Shown here: positions 26,816 through 35,920 of the stretch, in pieces
Layout: every line of letters begins with the position of its first letter
Position numbering within the stretch: the stretch's first letter is position 1
Assembly: GCA_902388455.1 (NCBI GenBank)
Contig: CABMPD010000004.1
Coordinates: 62,001-126,000, forward strand
Direction of reading: 5' to 3'
DNA: 64,000 nucleotides
DNA from: an uncultured Alistipes sp.
GTDB lineage: Bacteria > Bacteroidota > Bacteroidia > Bacteroidales > UBA932
The notes under the pieces: model-generated
The model's database searches: none
The model's input: the letters and a program-made list of their open reading frames with translations, nothing else
What the model was told of the DNA's origin: nothing
Position numbers and translations under genes: made by a program

Positions 26816-28092
26816 AAGTATTAATGTTCGGATGGGAGTTTCCGCCTCATATCTCGGGCGGACTCGGAACGGCCTGCTACGGCATGGTCAGGGGCTTGGC
26901 CAACAATGATGTGGACGTACTTTTCGTAATGCCGTCCGCATCCGGTGACGAGGACGGCCGGGTGGCCCGTATCATCAACGCCAGTGATGTGGAGGCTACC
27001 GACATCAAGTGCAGTCCCATGGATTTCCTGGAGAGGATCAATTTCCTCAGGATAGGTTCCAATCTGGTGCCGTATGTCGATCCTCAGGATTTCACCGAGA
27101 TGGTGGAGGAAGACCGGCACAGCCAGGCCAGGGAGTTTAAAATCAATTTTAAGCAGAAATATAAATTCTCCGGTAAGTATGGCACCAACCTCATGGAGGA
27201 GGTAGCCCGCTATGCTCTCGTCGGCGGCACCATTGCCCTGCAGAATGATTTTGATATCATTCATGCGCATGACTGGCTGACCTACGCAGCGGGAGTGGCC
27301 GCAAAGAGACTGACAGGCAAGCCACTGGTTGTGCATGTCCACGCCACCGAGTTTGACCGTACAGGAGAGAATGTCAATACTCAGGTCTACGCCCTTGAGA
27401 AGATGGGGATGGAGGCTGCGGACAAGGTCATTACTGTCAGCAACCTCACCCGCAACATCGTCATCAACCGTTACGGTATCTCGCCCGACAAGGTGGTGAC
27501 GGTCCACAATGCCGTGGATTTCAGCGGGCGGAATGACATTGACGTACACCGCGGAGTCCCTGAGAAGGTGGTCACCTTCCTGGGCCGCATCACCTTCCAG
27601 AAAGGACCGGAGTACTTCATCGAGGCCGCCAACAAGGTTCTCAAATACTATAAGAATGTGCGTTTCGTGATGGCCGGCAGCGGAGACCTGCTCAACCGCT
27701 CGATCCGCCGCGTCGCCAAACTGGGCATATCCGACAGATTCCATTTCACGGGCTTCCTCCGCGGGGCTGACGTTCAGAGGATGTTCGCCATCTCCGATGT
27801 CTATGTGATGCCTTCCGTGTCGGAGCCTTTCGGCATCTCTCCCCTCGAGGCTATGAGGACGGGAGTGCCCACCATCATCTCCAAGCAGTCCGGTGTGGCT
27901 GAGGTCCTGAAACACTCCATCAAGGTGGACTTCTGGGATATCGATGCCATGGCTGACGCCATTTACGGTCTTCTCAAGTATCCGGCTATCGCGGATATGT
28001 CGTCCCGCTGCGGACTGGAGGAGGTCAACACTCTCAAGTGGAACAACGCAGCACAGAAAATCAAACAAGTTTATTTGTCAACATTGGATTAA
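26812..28092 (+). CDS. GT4-family glycosyltransferase, glycogen-associated
   Basis: 426 residues with a GT-B fold. The N-terminal KVLMFGWEFPPHISGGLGTA binds the acceptor/nucleotide, HAHDWLTYAAGV is central, and the donor-binding motif EPFGISPLE (EX7E) is near residue 343. It looks like a glucan or maltose-phosphate synthase-like enzyme. The donor (UDP- or ADP-glucose) and product cannot be read from the sequence. Its placement between debranching enzyme and GH57 indicates alpha-glucan metabolism, perhaps primer or oligosaccharide synthesis. Confidence 0.85.
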   Translation: MKVLMFGWEFPPHISGGLGTACYGMVRGLANNDVDVLFVMPSASGDEDGRVARIINASDVEATDIKCSPMDFLERINFLRIGSNLVPYVDPQDFTEMVEEDRHSQAREFKINFKQKYKFSGKYGTNLMEEVARYALVGGTIALQNDFDIIHAHDWLTYAAGVAAKRLTGKPLVVHVHATEFDRTGENVNTQVYALEKMGMEAADKVITVSNLTRNIVINRYGISPDKVVTVHNAVDFSGRNDIDVHRGVPEKVVTFLGRITFQKGPEYFIEAANKVLKYYKNVRFVMAGSGDLLNRSIRRVAKLGISDRFHFTGFLRGADVQRMFAISDVYVMPSVSEPFGISPLEAMRTGVPTIISKQSGVAEVLKHSIKVDFWDIDAMADAIYGLLKYPAIADMSSRCGLEEVNTLKWNNAAQKIKQVYLSTLD

Positions 28093-28104
28093 AAGCACAT
28101 TATT

Positions 28105-29310
28105 ATGGAAACAAAACCTTCAATCTGCATATATTTTCAGGTTCATCAGCCTGACCGTCTCAGACAGTACCGTTTCTTCGATATAGGAAACGACCACCAC
28201 TATTACGATGACTTTGCAAACAGAACCATCCTCAAGCGTGTTGCCGAAAGGTGCTACCTGCCCATGAACAAGCTCCTGCTGGAGGTGATAGCAGCCTGTG
28301 GCAAGAAATTCAAGGTGGCTTTCTCCATCTCCGGTTCCGTGATAGAGCAGTTCGAGGCATACGCCCCCGAGGTGCTCGACAGCTTCAAGGCCCTGGCCGC
28401 CACCGGTTGCGTGGAGTTCATCGGTGAGACATATTCGCATACATTGGCTTCTCTTTTCTCTCCCGCGGAGTTCGAGAAGCAGGTAAAGCTGCATTCTGCC
28501 CTCATAGCCAAGCATTTCGGCAAGAAGCCCAAGACCTTCAGGAACACCGAGCTGATTTACTCCGATGAGATAGGAGCTGCAGTCAGCAAGATGGGCTTTA
28601 CCTGTATGCTGACAGAGGGGGCCAAGCATATTCTAGGTTGGAAATCCCCCAATTATGTCTATACCAACGCAATCAATCCCAAGCTCAAGCTTCTGCTCCG
28701 CAACTTCAGCCTGAGCGACGACATAGCATTCCGTTTCTCCGACAAGTCCTGGGACAAGTGGCCTGTGGATGCCGGCAAATACGTGTCATGGCTGACCGAT
28801 TCCATCCGGGACGGAGAGGTTATCAACCTCTTCATGGACTATGAGACATTCGGTGAGCATCAGAATGCTTCCACCGGCATCTTCGAGTTCTTCCGCGCCC
28901 TTCCCGAGGCCGTGCTCTCGCAGACCGGTTTTGAGTTCTGCACCCCGCAGCAGGTGATCAAGAAGCATCAGCCCGTAGCTCCTCTCAATGTGCCGTTCCC
29001 CATCTCCTGGGCCGATGAGGAGAGAGATACCACCGCATGGCTAGGTAACGAACTGCAGAACGATGCGTCCTCAAAGCTCTATGCGCTTATCGACAAGGTT
29101 ACGGCTACCGAGGACCCGAAGATTGCCAAGGATTTCCTGAAACTGCAGGAAAGCGACCATTTCTACTACATGTGTACCAAGTTCTTCTCAGACGGAGCCG
29201 TGCACAATTACTTCAATCCGTACGACACCCCGTATGAGGCATTTATCAACTACATGAACGTTTTAAGTGACTTTATGCTGAGGATCGACGGACGTCTGAA
29301 ACAAGAATAA
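28105..29310 (+). CDS. GH57 family alpha-amylase/glucanotransferase
   Basis: 401 residues with the GH57 motif order: HQP near residue 14, FSISGSVIEQ, EFIGETYSH containing the expected nucleophile Glu, and FMDYETFGEHQ with the acid/base Asp region. It is the short form and lacks the extended C-terminus of 4-alpha-glucanotransferases. No signal peptide is present, so it acts on cytoplasmic glucans. It sits 12 bases after the GT4 gene and 27 before the synthase-phosphorylase fusion. Confidence 0.92.
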   Translation: METKPSICIYFQVHQPDRLRQYRFFDIGNDHHYYDDFANRTILKRVAERCYLPMNKLLLEVIAACGKKFKVAFSISGSVIEQFEAYAPEVLDSFKALAATGCVEFIGETYSHTLASLFSPAEFEKQVKLHSALIAKHFGKKPKTFRNTELIYSDEIGAAVSKMGFTCMLTEGAKHILGWKSPNYVYTNAINPKLKLLLRNFSLSDDIAFRFSDKSWDKWPVDAGKYVSWLTDSIRDGEVINLFMDYETFGEHQNASTGIFEFFRALPEAVLSQTGFEFCTPQQVIKKHQPVAPLNVPFPISWADEERDTTAWLGNELQNDASSKLYALIDKVTATEDPKIAKDFLKLQESDHFYYMCTKFFSDGAVHNYFNPYDTPYEAFINYMNVLSDFMLRIDGRLKQE

Positions 29311-29337
29311 TATCCGTTACCAACATCAAGACATTTT

Positions 29338-32300
29338 ATGAGTACTGAAAAAGTTGTGATGCCCGACTATCTGTTCGAGGCAAGCTGGGAAGTCTGCAAT
29401 AAGGTAGGAGGCATCCATACCGTATTGGCTACCAAGTCCCTTAACCTTTCCGAGGAACTGGGCAGCAATCATATTCATATCGGACCGGACGTATGGGTGG
29501 ATACCGCCCAGAATCCGGAATTTACCGAGGATCCCATCCTCTTCCGTACCTGGAGGATCGCCGCCGCCGAGGAGGGGCTGCGCCTGAGAGTGGGAAGGTG
29601 GAACATCCCGGGAAAGCCGATTGCCATCCTCGTGGATTTCTCCCAGTTCATTTCCAGGAAAAATGAGATATTCACATCCCTATGGGAGAAGTTCAAACTG
29701 GACTCCCTCTCCGGACAGTGGGACTTTATCGAGGCTGCTCTTTTCGGTTATGCCGCCGGAAAAGTGATAGAGAGTTTCGTACAGTTCAACCTCCAGCCTC
29801 ATCACCGCGTAGTGGCTCAGTTCCACGAGTGGATGACCGGAGCAGGTATCCTCTATCTCAAGAGTATCAATGCCCATATAGGCACCATCTTCACCACTCA
29901 CGCCACAGTCGTGGGCCGCTGCCTGGCATGCAACAATGTGCCTCTGTACGAGACACTGAACAACTGCAACGCAGATGAAAAGGCCCGCTACTACAACGTA
30001 ATGGCCAAGCACTCTCTCGAGAGATGTGCAGCCGTCAACGCAGACGTATTCACTACTGTCAGTGACATCACAGCCACCGAGTGCGAGCGTCTGCTGGGCA
30101 AGAAGGTGGACCTGATTACTCCCAACGGTTTTGACAACAGCATACTGCCTCCCAAGGATAAGAAAGCTGAGGCTGTAGCCGAAGGACGCGGCATTCTTCT
30201 GGACTTGGCTTCGGCCATGTGCGGGGAGGATTGCTCGGATGCTTTCATTATGGGTATCAGCGGTCGTTATGAGTATAAGAACAAGGGTATAGACGCATAC
30301 CTGGACGTGCTCGGCAGGCTTGCCAACTCCAGTTACAACGGCCGGACGGTGGTCGCTTTCATAATGGTGCCTGCCGGTCATAACGGTCCGGACAAGGACT
30401 TGACGGCAAAACTCTCACGTGACGGTGCGAACTCCAGCTATCAGTGTCTTAGCACCCATGTCCTCAATGAGCCGGGCAGTGACATTATCCTTAATAGAAT
30501 GAAGGCACTGGGACTGGTCAACCGTCCCGGAAGCAAGGTCAAGGTCATATATGTGCCTTCGTACCTCAATGGAGATGACGGTATCCTGAACCGGAAGTAC
30601 TATGACCTGCTGATGGCAATGGACCTGACAGTATTCCCGTCATACTACGAGCCGTGGGGATATACTCCTCTGGAGTCTCTGGCGTTCGGTGTACCTACTG
30701 TAACTACGACACTGGCCGGTTTCGGCCTTTGGGTACGCAGCCATTACAACGCGGCTCATCCCTCGATAACCATTGTGCCCCGCAATGACTCCAACTATGA
30801 TCAGGTGGTGGACACTGTTCTCAAGCAGGTCATAGAGATGACTCAGCTCTCTCCCGATGCAATGGAACTCTGCCGTGCAAATGCCGTGGAGGTATCGGAG
30901 ATTGCATTGTGGAAGCACAATATCTATTATTACAAGCAGGCATACTCCCTGGCTCTGGACCGTGTGGTTCACGCAATGGGTGCTTACCCCGAATATAAGG
31001 AAGACAAGGTGCAGAACTATCACCGTATCGAGGTCAACCGTCCTTCGTGGAGCCGCATTATAGTAACCCGCGTGATGCCCGAGAGGCTCCGCTACCTGGA
31101 CATCATCTCCAAGAACCTGTGGTGGTGCTGGAACCAGGAAGCCATGGACCTGTTCATGAGCATCAATCCAGACCTGTGGAAGAAGTGCGAGAAGAACCCC
31201 ATCGCCCTGCTCGACCGTCTGACCCTCGACGATTACAGGAGGCTGGAGGCCGACACCGACTTCCTTGCCCGTCTGGATGCCGTTACGGAGATATTCAAGA
31301 CCTATATGGAGGGAAAGAACGACCGTCCCTCTCCCTCGATAGCCTATTTCAGCATGGAGTACGGCCTGGACACTTCCCTGAAAATCTATTCGGGAGGTCT
31401 GGGTATCCTTGCCGGTGACTATCTCAAGGAGTCTAGCGATATGAGGGTCAAAATGACCGGTATAGGTCTGCTCTACCGCTACGGATATTTCAGCCAGAGA
31501 CTGACTGCACAGGGAGACCAAGTGGCCGATTACGAGCCTCAGGACTTCTTCAAGATTCCGGCCATGCCCGTCAGGGACGAGAACGGCAACTGGAAGATGG
31601 TGTCGATAGTCTTCCCTGGACGTACAGTGCACGCGAAGATATGGAGGGTGGACGTAGGACGTACCGAACTCTACCTGCTCGATACTGACTTCGAGGACAA
31701 CCTGCCCGAGGACCGTCAGATTACCCACCATCTCTACGGAGGTGACTGGGAGAACCGTCTGAAGCAGGAGCTCCTGCTGGGTATCGGCGGTATCAGGGCC
31801 CTGCGTACCCTCGGTATCCAGTGCGATATCTATCACTGCAACGAGGGACACGCCGCCTTTATCGGACTTGAGCGCCTGCGCGAGTATGTGGCTGCCGGAT
31901 ACACTTACAGTGAGGCGGTCGAGCTGGTAAGGTGCTCGTCACTGTTTACTACCCATACACCTGTGCCTGCAGGACATGATGCATTCAGCGAGGATCTGCT
32001 GAGAACCTATATGAACCACTATCCCCAGAGGATGAAGATAGACTGGGAGACCATGATGGCCCTCGGCAAGATCAATCCTCTGGACCATAACGAGAAGTTT
32101 TCAATGAGCAACCTCGCCTGCAACCTCTCCCAGGAGGTCAACGGTGTAAGCTGGATGCACGGCAAGGTCAGCCAGCAGATACTCGGAGGTCTGTGGCCCG
32201 GCTATCTGCCCGAGGAGCTGCATATCGGATATGTGACCAACGGAGTACACTATCCCACATGGACCGCTCCTCAGTGGAAAGAGATTCACGCCAAGGTCTT

Positions 32301-33579
32301 CGGCGCCGACTTCGCCGCCCACAAATACGACAAGAAATGCTTCGACGGCATCTACTCGGTGGACGACAAGGTCATCTGGAATGTGCGCAGTGAGCTCCGC
32401 GCCAGGATGATAGAGGTGGTTAAGAAACGCATTTCCAACACCGATATCTCCAGTCACTACTCGCCTCACCAGATAGTAACCATCATGGACACCCTGCGAA
32501 GCGACGTGCTGACCATCGGCTTCGCCCGCCGCTTCGCCACCTATAAGAGAGCTCATCTGCTCTTCAGGGATCTGGACCGTCTCAACGAGATAATCAACGA
32601 TCCCGAGCATCCTGTACAGTTCATTTTTGCCGGAAAGGCTCATCCTGCCGATAAAGCAGGTCAGGACCTCATCAAGCGTATTGTGGACATCTCCAAGATG
32701 CCTCAGTTCATCGGTAAGATTGTTTTCGTTCCGAACTACGACATGAATCTGGCGAAGGCTCTCGTACAGGGTGTGGACGTGTGGATGAATACCCCGACCC
32801 GTCCTCTCGAGGCTTCCGGTACATCGGGAGAGAAGGCTGCCATGAACGGTGTGATGCACTTCTCCGTGCTTGACGGCTGGTGGATTGAAGGCTACAAGAA
32901 GGACGCCGGCTGGGCCCTGCCCATGGAGCGTACCTATGAGGACCAGAACTTCCAGGACGAGCTGGACGCCGCCACTATTTATAATATCATCGAGAACGAG
33001 ATTGCTCCCGGCTTCTACGACGGAAGGGATAAGAATACAGGTGTTCCTTCACAGTGGATCAAGTATATCAAGAATACCATAGCACAGGTGGCATCCAACT
33101 TCACCACCAACAGGATGCTCAATGACTATCTCGATAAGTACTATATGCCGCTGTATCAGAGGACTCTTAAACTCAATGCCGATGGATGTGCCGTGGCCAA
33201 GGAGATAGCCTTCTGGAAGAAGAACATCCGCCACAGCTGGCAGCACATCGAGATTAAGGACTATGTCCGTCCGACCGATGCCAACGATCAGCCTATGCTC
33301 GGCAAGGAACGTACTTTCGAAGTAGAGCTCTTCCTCGGTGACATCAATCCAAACGACATAGGAGTCGAGCTGGTATGGGCAGAGCAGGACCGCAAGGGCG
33401 TATACCATGTGCGCAAGTGCTTCACCTTCGACTACGAGTCGGGTTCCGATGGCACTGCCCGCTACGTATGCCATCTCGTTCCCACAGCGACAGGAGTATA
33501 CTATCTGACGGCCAGAGTATTCGCCAAGAATGATCTCCTGCCTCACCGTCAGGACCTGGAACTCGTAAGATGGTTGTAG
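29338..33579 (+). CDS. Fused glycogen synthase (GT3) and alpha-glucan phosphorylase (GT35)
   Basis: 1413 residues. Residues 1 to about 560 match the animal/fungal-type GT3 glycogen synthase: ASWEVCNKVGGIHTVL, FHEWMTGAG, TIFTTHATVVGR, TPNGFDNS and PSYYEPWGYTPLES. From about 570 an alpha-glucan phosphorylase follows: a DUF3417-like start (NLWWCWNQEAMDLF), then FSMEYGLDTSLKIYSGGLG, and the pyridoxal-phosphate loop EASGTSGEKAAMNG near 1163, where the lysine is present. Synthesis and phosphorolysis are thus in one polypeptide; both sites look intact. It is the last glucan gene of the operon; its stop overlaps ribF by 10 bases. Confidence 0.93.
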   Translation: MSTEKVVMPDYLFEASWEVCNKVGGIHTVLATKSLNLSEELGSNHIHIGPDVWVDTAQNPEFTEDPILFRTWRIAAAEEGLRLRVGRWNIPGKPIAILVDFSQFISRKNEIFTSLWEKFKLDSLSGQWDFIEAALFGYAAGKVIESFVQFNLQPHHRVVAQFHEWMTGAGILYLKSINAHIGTIFTTHATVVGRCLACNNVPLYETLNNCNADEKARYYNVMAKHSLERCAAVNADVFTTVSDITATECERLLGKKVDLITPNGFDNSILPPKDKKAEAVAEGRGILLDLASAMCGEDCSDAFIMGISGRYEYKNKGIDAYLDVLGRLANSSYNGRTVVAFIMVPAGHNGPDKDLTAKLSRDGANSSYQCLSTHVLNEPGSDIILNRMKALGLVNRPGSKVKVIYVPSYLNGDDGILNRKYYDLLMAMDLTVFPSYYEPWGYTPLESLAFGVPTVTTTLAGFGLWVRSHYNAAHPSITIVPRNDSNYDQVVDTVLKQVIEMTQLSPDAMELCRANAVEVSEIALWKHNIYYYKQAYSLALDRVVHAMGAYPEYKEDKVQNYHRIEVNRPSWSRIIVTRVMPERLRYLDIISKNLWWCWNQEAMDLFMSINPDLWKKCEKNPIALLDRLTLDDYRRLEADTDFLARLDAVTEIFKTYMEGKNDRPSPSIAYFSMEYGLDTSLKIYSGGLGILAGDYLKESSDMRVKMTGIGLLYRYGYFSQRLTAQGDQVADYEPQDFFKIPAMPVRDENGNWKMVSIVFPGRTVHAKIWRVDVGRTELYLLDTDFEDNLPEDRQITHHLYGGDWENRLKQELLLGIGGIRALRTLGIQCDIYHCNEGHAAFIGLERLREYVAAGYTYSEAVELVRCSSLFTTHTPVPAGHDAFSEDLLRTYMNHYPQRMKIDWETMMALGKINPLDHNEKFSMSNLACNLSQEVNGVSWMHGKVSQQILGGLWPGYLPEELHIGYVTNGVHYPTWTAPQWKEIHAKVFGADFAAHKYDKKCFDGIYSVDDKVIWNVRSELRARMIEVVKKRISNTDISSHYSPHQIVTIMDTLRSDVLTIGFARRFATYKRAHLLFRDLDRLNEIINDPEHPVQFIFAGKAHPADKAGQDLIKRIVDISKMPQFIGKIVFVPNYDMNLAKALVQGVDVWMNTPTRPLEASGTSGEKAAMNGVMHFSVLDGWWIEGYKKDAGWALPMERTYEDQNFQDELDAATIYNIIENEIAPGFYDGRDKNTGVPSQWIKYIKNTIAQVASNFTTNRMLNDYLDKYYMPLYQRTLKLNADGCAVAKEIAFWKKNIRHSWQHIEIKDYVRPTDANDQPMLGKERTFEVELFLGDINPNDIGVELVWAEQDRKGVYHVRKCFTFDYESGSDGTARYVCHLVPTATGVYYLTARVFAKNDLLPHRQDLELVRWL

Positions 33580-34478
33580 CCGCCACAGGTTTCTTCGACG
33601 GGGTGCACGCCGGACACCGGGCCGTACTTCAGGTGCTGAAGGATACGGCCCGGGAGGAAGGCGAGGAGAGCGCGGTGGTCACATTCTGGCCTCATCCGCG
33701 CAACGTCCTCCAGCAGGACGCCTCCACCTTCCGCCTGCTCAACACCTTGGAGGAGAAGAGAGAGCTCATCTACCGTTTCGGCATAGACCATGTCCATGTC
33801 GTCCCGTTCACCCGGGATTTCAGCCAGCTGAGCACGACCGAATTTATGAAAGAGTATCTCGTGGACCGCTTCCACGCAGATACTCTTATCATTGGATATG
33901 ACCATCGGCTCGGACGCTCGTCCTCTGCATCCAGAGAGGAATTGGCTGCCTTGGCCGCTACCGTAGGCTTGAAAACCCGCATAGTTGAGGAAGTACACTG
34001 CGGCGAGCGCAAGGTCAGCTCAACGCAGATCCGCAACGCTATAGCCGCGGGAGAGGTCCGGGAGGCCGCCGAAATGCTGGGCTATAGCTATTCTCTCCTG
34101 GGGGTAGTGGTCGCCGGCAACAAGCTCGGCAGGACAATGGGTTTCCCCACAGCCAACATGGAACTTTACGAGCCGCTGAAAATAGTGCCGGCCAACGGAG
34201 TCTACGCCGTCGAGGTGGAAGTCCTCGGACAGCGTCACGGCGGCATCTGCAACATCGGCACCCGTCCTACCGTAGACGCCGGCAACGCCCGTACCATCGA
34301 GACCAATATCTTTGGCTTCAACGACGACATCTACGGCCTCGACCTCCGTATCAGTTTCATTGCCCGCCTCCGCGACGAGCACCGCTTCGCTTCCCTCGAC
34401 GAACTGCGTGCTCAGATTGAGGCCGACCGCAAGCAGGCTTCGGCTTATTTATTGAATAATTCACTATCTTTGTTTTAA
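33570..34478 (+). CDS. ribF: Bifunctional riboflavin kinase/FMN adenylyltransferase
   Basis: 302 residues: an N-terminal nucleotidyltransferase domain with GFFDGVHAGH and the SSTQIR motif, and a C-terminal riboflavin kinase beta-barrel (about 180-300) with GRTMGFPTANM. It converts riboflavin to FMN and FAD. The N-terminus starts directly at the first strand, a little shorter than usual, because it overlaps the preceding gene by 10 bases. No functional link to glycogen is evident; the linkage is transcriptional. Confidence 0.94.
   Translation: MVVAATGFFDGVHAGHRAVLQVLKDTAREEGEESAVVTFWPHPRNVLQQDASTFRLLNTLEEKRELIYRFGIDHVHVVPFTRDFSQLSTTEFMKEYLVDRFHADTLIIGYDHRLGRSSSASREELAALAATVGLKTRIVEEVHCGERKVSSTQIRNAIAAGEVREAAEMLGYSYSLLGVVVAGNKLGRTMGFPTANMELYEPLKIVPANGVYAVEVEVLGQRHGGICNIGTRPTVDAGNARTIETNIFGFNDDIYGLDLRISFIARLRDEHRFASLDELRAQIEADRKQASAYLLNNSLSLF
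34465..34472 (+). promoter_or_regulatory. -7 element inside the end of ribF
   Basis: TATCTTTG followed by T overlaps the last codons of ribF and lies 25 bases before the ATG at 34497. Confidence 0.5.
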
Positions 34479-34496
34479 TAATAAAGCAAATTTTAT

Positions 34497-34925
34497 ATGG
34501 ACTGGCTGAGTATTCTTATAGCGATTCTGGTATTTGTACTTCCCGCTATCTTTGAGAGTGACAAGAAGAAGAAAAAGCGGAAGGAGGCGCATCTGCCGCA
34601 TCCGGTGGAGGATCCGGATCTGATGGAGATACCCTGGCCTGCGGAAGAAGTACGGCAGGAGGACGATAACCGCCATACCGTACAGCCCGTAAATCCCGTT
34701 CCTGACGAAGTCCCGGCTCCCGCCGAGCCTGAGGCGGAACCTGTGTGCGTGGAGACGCCTGTCTTTGCGGAAAAGCAGATTCTACAGTGTGTACCTGATG
34801 CCAGCGCAGCAGCGCCGACGGATCAGTCCCCTACAGTCCGGAATTCCGGCCGCAAGCACCGCTTCAATGCCAGGGACATGGTGATATATTCGGAGATAAT
34901 GCATCCGAAATATCTGGAGAAATGA
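34497..34925 (+). CDS. Membrane-anchored Pro-rich protein of unknown function
   Basis: 142 residues: an N-terminal transmembrane helix (about 3-20), a lysine cluster (KKKKKRK) immediately after it, a long Pro/Glu-rich disordered middle, and a short C-terminal block (ARDMVIYSEIMHPKYLE) of the kind conserved among small Bacteroidetes membrane proteins. The positive cluster predicts the tail is cytoplasmic. No domain is recognised. It has its own promoter within ribF and precedes greA. Confidence 0.65.
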   Translation: MDWLSILIAILVFVLPAIFESDKKKKKRKEAHLPHPVEDPDLMEIPWPAEEVRQEDDNRHTVQPVNPVPDEVPAPAEPEAEPVCVETPVFAEKQILQCVPDASAAAPTDQSPTVRNSGRKHRFNARDMVIYSEIMHPKYLEK

Positions 34926-34945
34926 ATTTTATTTAAAAATATTCG

Positions 34946-34953
34946 TATCTTTG
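34946..34953 (+). promoter_or_regulatory. -7 element of the greA promoter
   Basis: TATCTTTG followed by C, after an AT-rich stretch. It implies a leader of roughly 70 bases before greA, unusually long for this window. Confidence 0.6.
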
Positions 34954-34963
34954 CATCTAGAAA

Positions 34964-34997
34964 GGGTCCCGTACTGACAGCGCGGGATTCTTTTTTT
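34964..34997 (+). terminator. Hairpin plus T-run in the greA leader (terminator or attenuator)
   Basis: GGGTCCCG (34964-34971) can pair with CGGGATTC (34983-34990), including two G-T pairs, with an 11-base loop and seven T residues directly after. It lies downstream of the likely greA promoter and upstream of its ATG. It could also terminate the preceding gene if a second promoter (GATTTTTG, 34998-35005, imperfect) is the real one. Confidence 0.6.
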
Positions 34998-35028
34998 GAT
35001 TTTTGTAAAATAACATAACAAGTCAATT

Positions 35029-35499
35029 ATGTCAGACACTCATTATGTAACAGCCGAAGGACTTGAGAAGCTCAAGGCTGAACTGGCGGAGGCTATCAGC
35101 CAGCGACCCATTATTTCCAAGCAGATAGCAGAGGCAAGAGATAAGGGCGATCTTTCTGAGAACGCAGAATACGACGCAGCCAAGGAGGCTCAGGGCCTTC
35201 TGGAGCTCAAGATATCCAAACTCGAGAATCTCGTAGCTAACGCCCGCGTCATCGACGAGTCCAAGATCAGCACGGACCATGTGCAGATGCTCACCAAGGT
35301 AACGCTAAAGAACCTGCTCAACAACACCACCGTCCAGTACACCTTGGTCGGTGAGAGCGAGGCTAACTTCCGCGAGGGCAAGTTGGCTGCCGGCACCCCT
35401 ATAGGCAAGGCCCTGATAGGCAAGCGTAAGGGCGATGTAGTGGAGGTCAAGGTTCCCTCCGGCATCCTGAAGTTCGAAATCCTCGATATCTCACTCTAA
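35029..35499 (+). CDS. greA: Transcription elongation factor GreA
   Basis: A 156-residue protein with an N-terminal antiparallel coiled-coil (about 1-75) carrying the acidic tip (DLSENAEYDAAKE) and a C-terminal FKBP-like domain ending with PIGKALIGKRKGDVVEV. It rescues backtracked RNA polymerase by stimulating transcript cleavage. The leader carries a possible attenuator hairpin. It is followed 15 bases later by a HIT protein, probably co-transcribed. Confidence 0.96.
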   Translation: MSDTHYVTAEGLEKLKAELAEAISQRPIISKQIAEARDKGDLSENAEYDAAKEAQGLLELKISKLENLVANARVIDESKISTDHVQMLTKVTLKNLLNNTTVQYTLVGESEANFREGKLAAGTPIGKALIGKRKGDVVEVKVPSGILKFEILDISL

Positions 35500-35514
35500 T
35501 CCATACAGGAAATT

Positions 35515-35916
35515 ATGGCATCTGTTTTTTCTAAAATAGTAAAGGGGGAGATACCCTCCTACAAGGTCGCTGAGACCGATAGCTGCTACGCATTTCTGGA
35601 CATCAATCCCCTGAAGGAGGGACATACCCTGGTTATTCCGAAGAAGGAGGTGGACTACCTCTTCGATCTGGACGAGCAGACCTACGTTGAACTGCAGCTT
35701 TTCGCCCGCAAGGTTGCCAAGGCCGTCAGGGCCGCAGTCCCCTGCAAGAGGGTAGGAGTGGCCGTGCTGGGGATGGAAGTGCCTCACGCACACATACATC
35801 TGGTGCCCCTGAACAGCGAGGGCGACATGGATTTCAGGAAGACGAAACTTTCACTGAGCGGCGAGCGCTTCGAGGCTCTGGCGGCCTCCATTGCTGCGGA
35901 ATATGCTAAGCTCTGA
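35515..35916 (+). CDS. HIT family nucleotide-binding protein (HinT-like)
   Basis: 133 residues with the histidine triad PHAHIHLVPL near residues 100-109 and the N-terminal FSKIVKGEIPSYKV segment typical of Hint/PKCI hydrolases that cleave phosphoramidates of AMP. Length matches the family. It overlaps nothing but precedes a lipoprotein gene by four bases. Confidence 0.92.
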   Translation: MASVFSKIVKGEIPSYKVAETDSCYAFLDINPLKEGHTLVIPKKEVDYLFDLDEQTYVELQLFARKVAKAVRAAVPCKRVGVAVLGMEVPHAHIHLVPLNSEGDMDFRKTKLSLSGERFEALAASIAAEYAKL

Positions 35917-35920
35917 GTCT

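Noticed and set aside
26821..28068. A 415-codon minus-strand open frame across the GT4 gene
   Set aside because: Antisense shadow of a gene with all GT-B motifs; no promoter or family features of its own.
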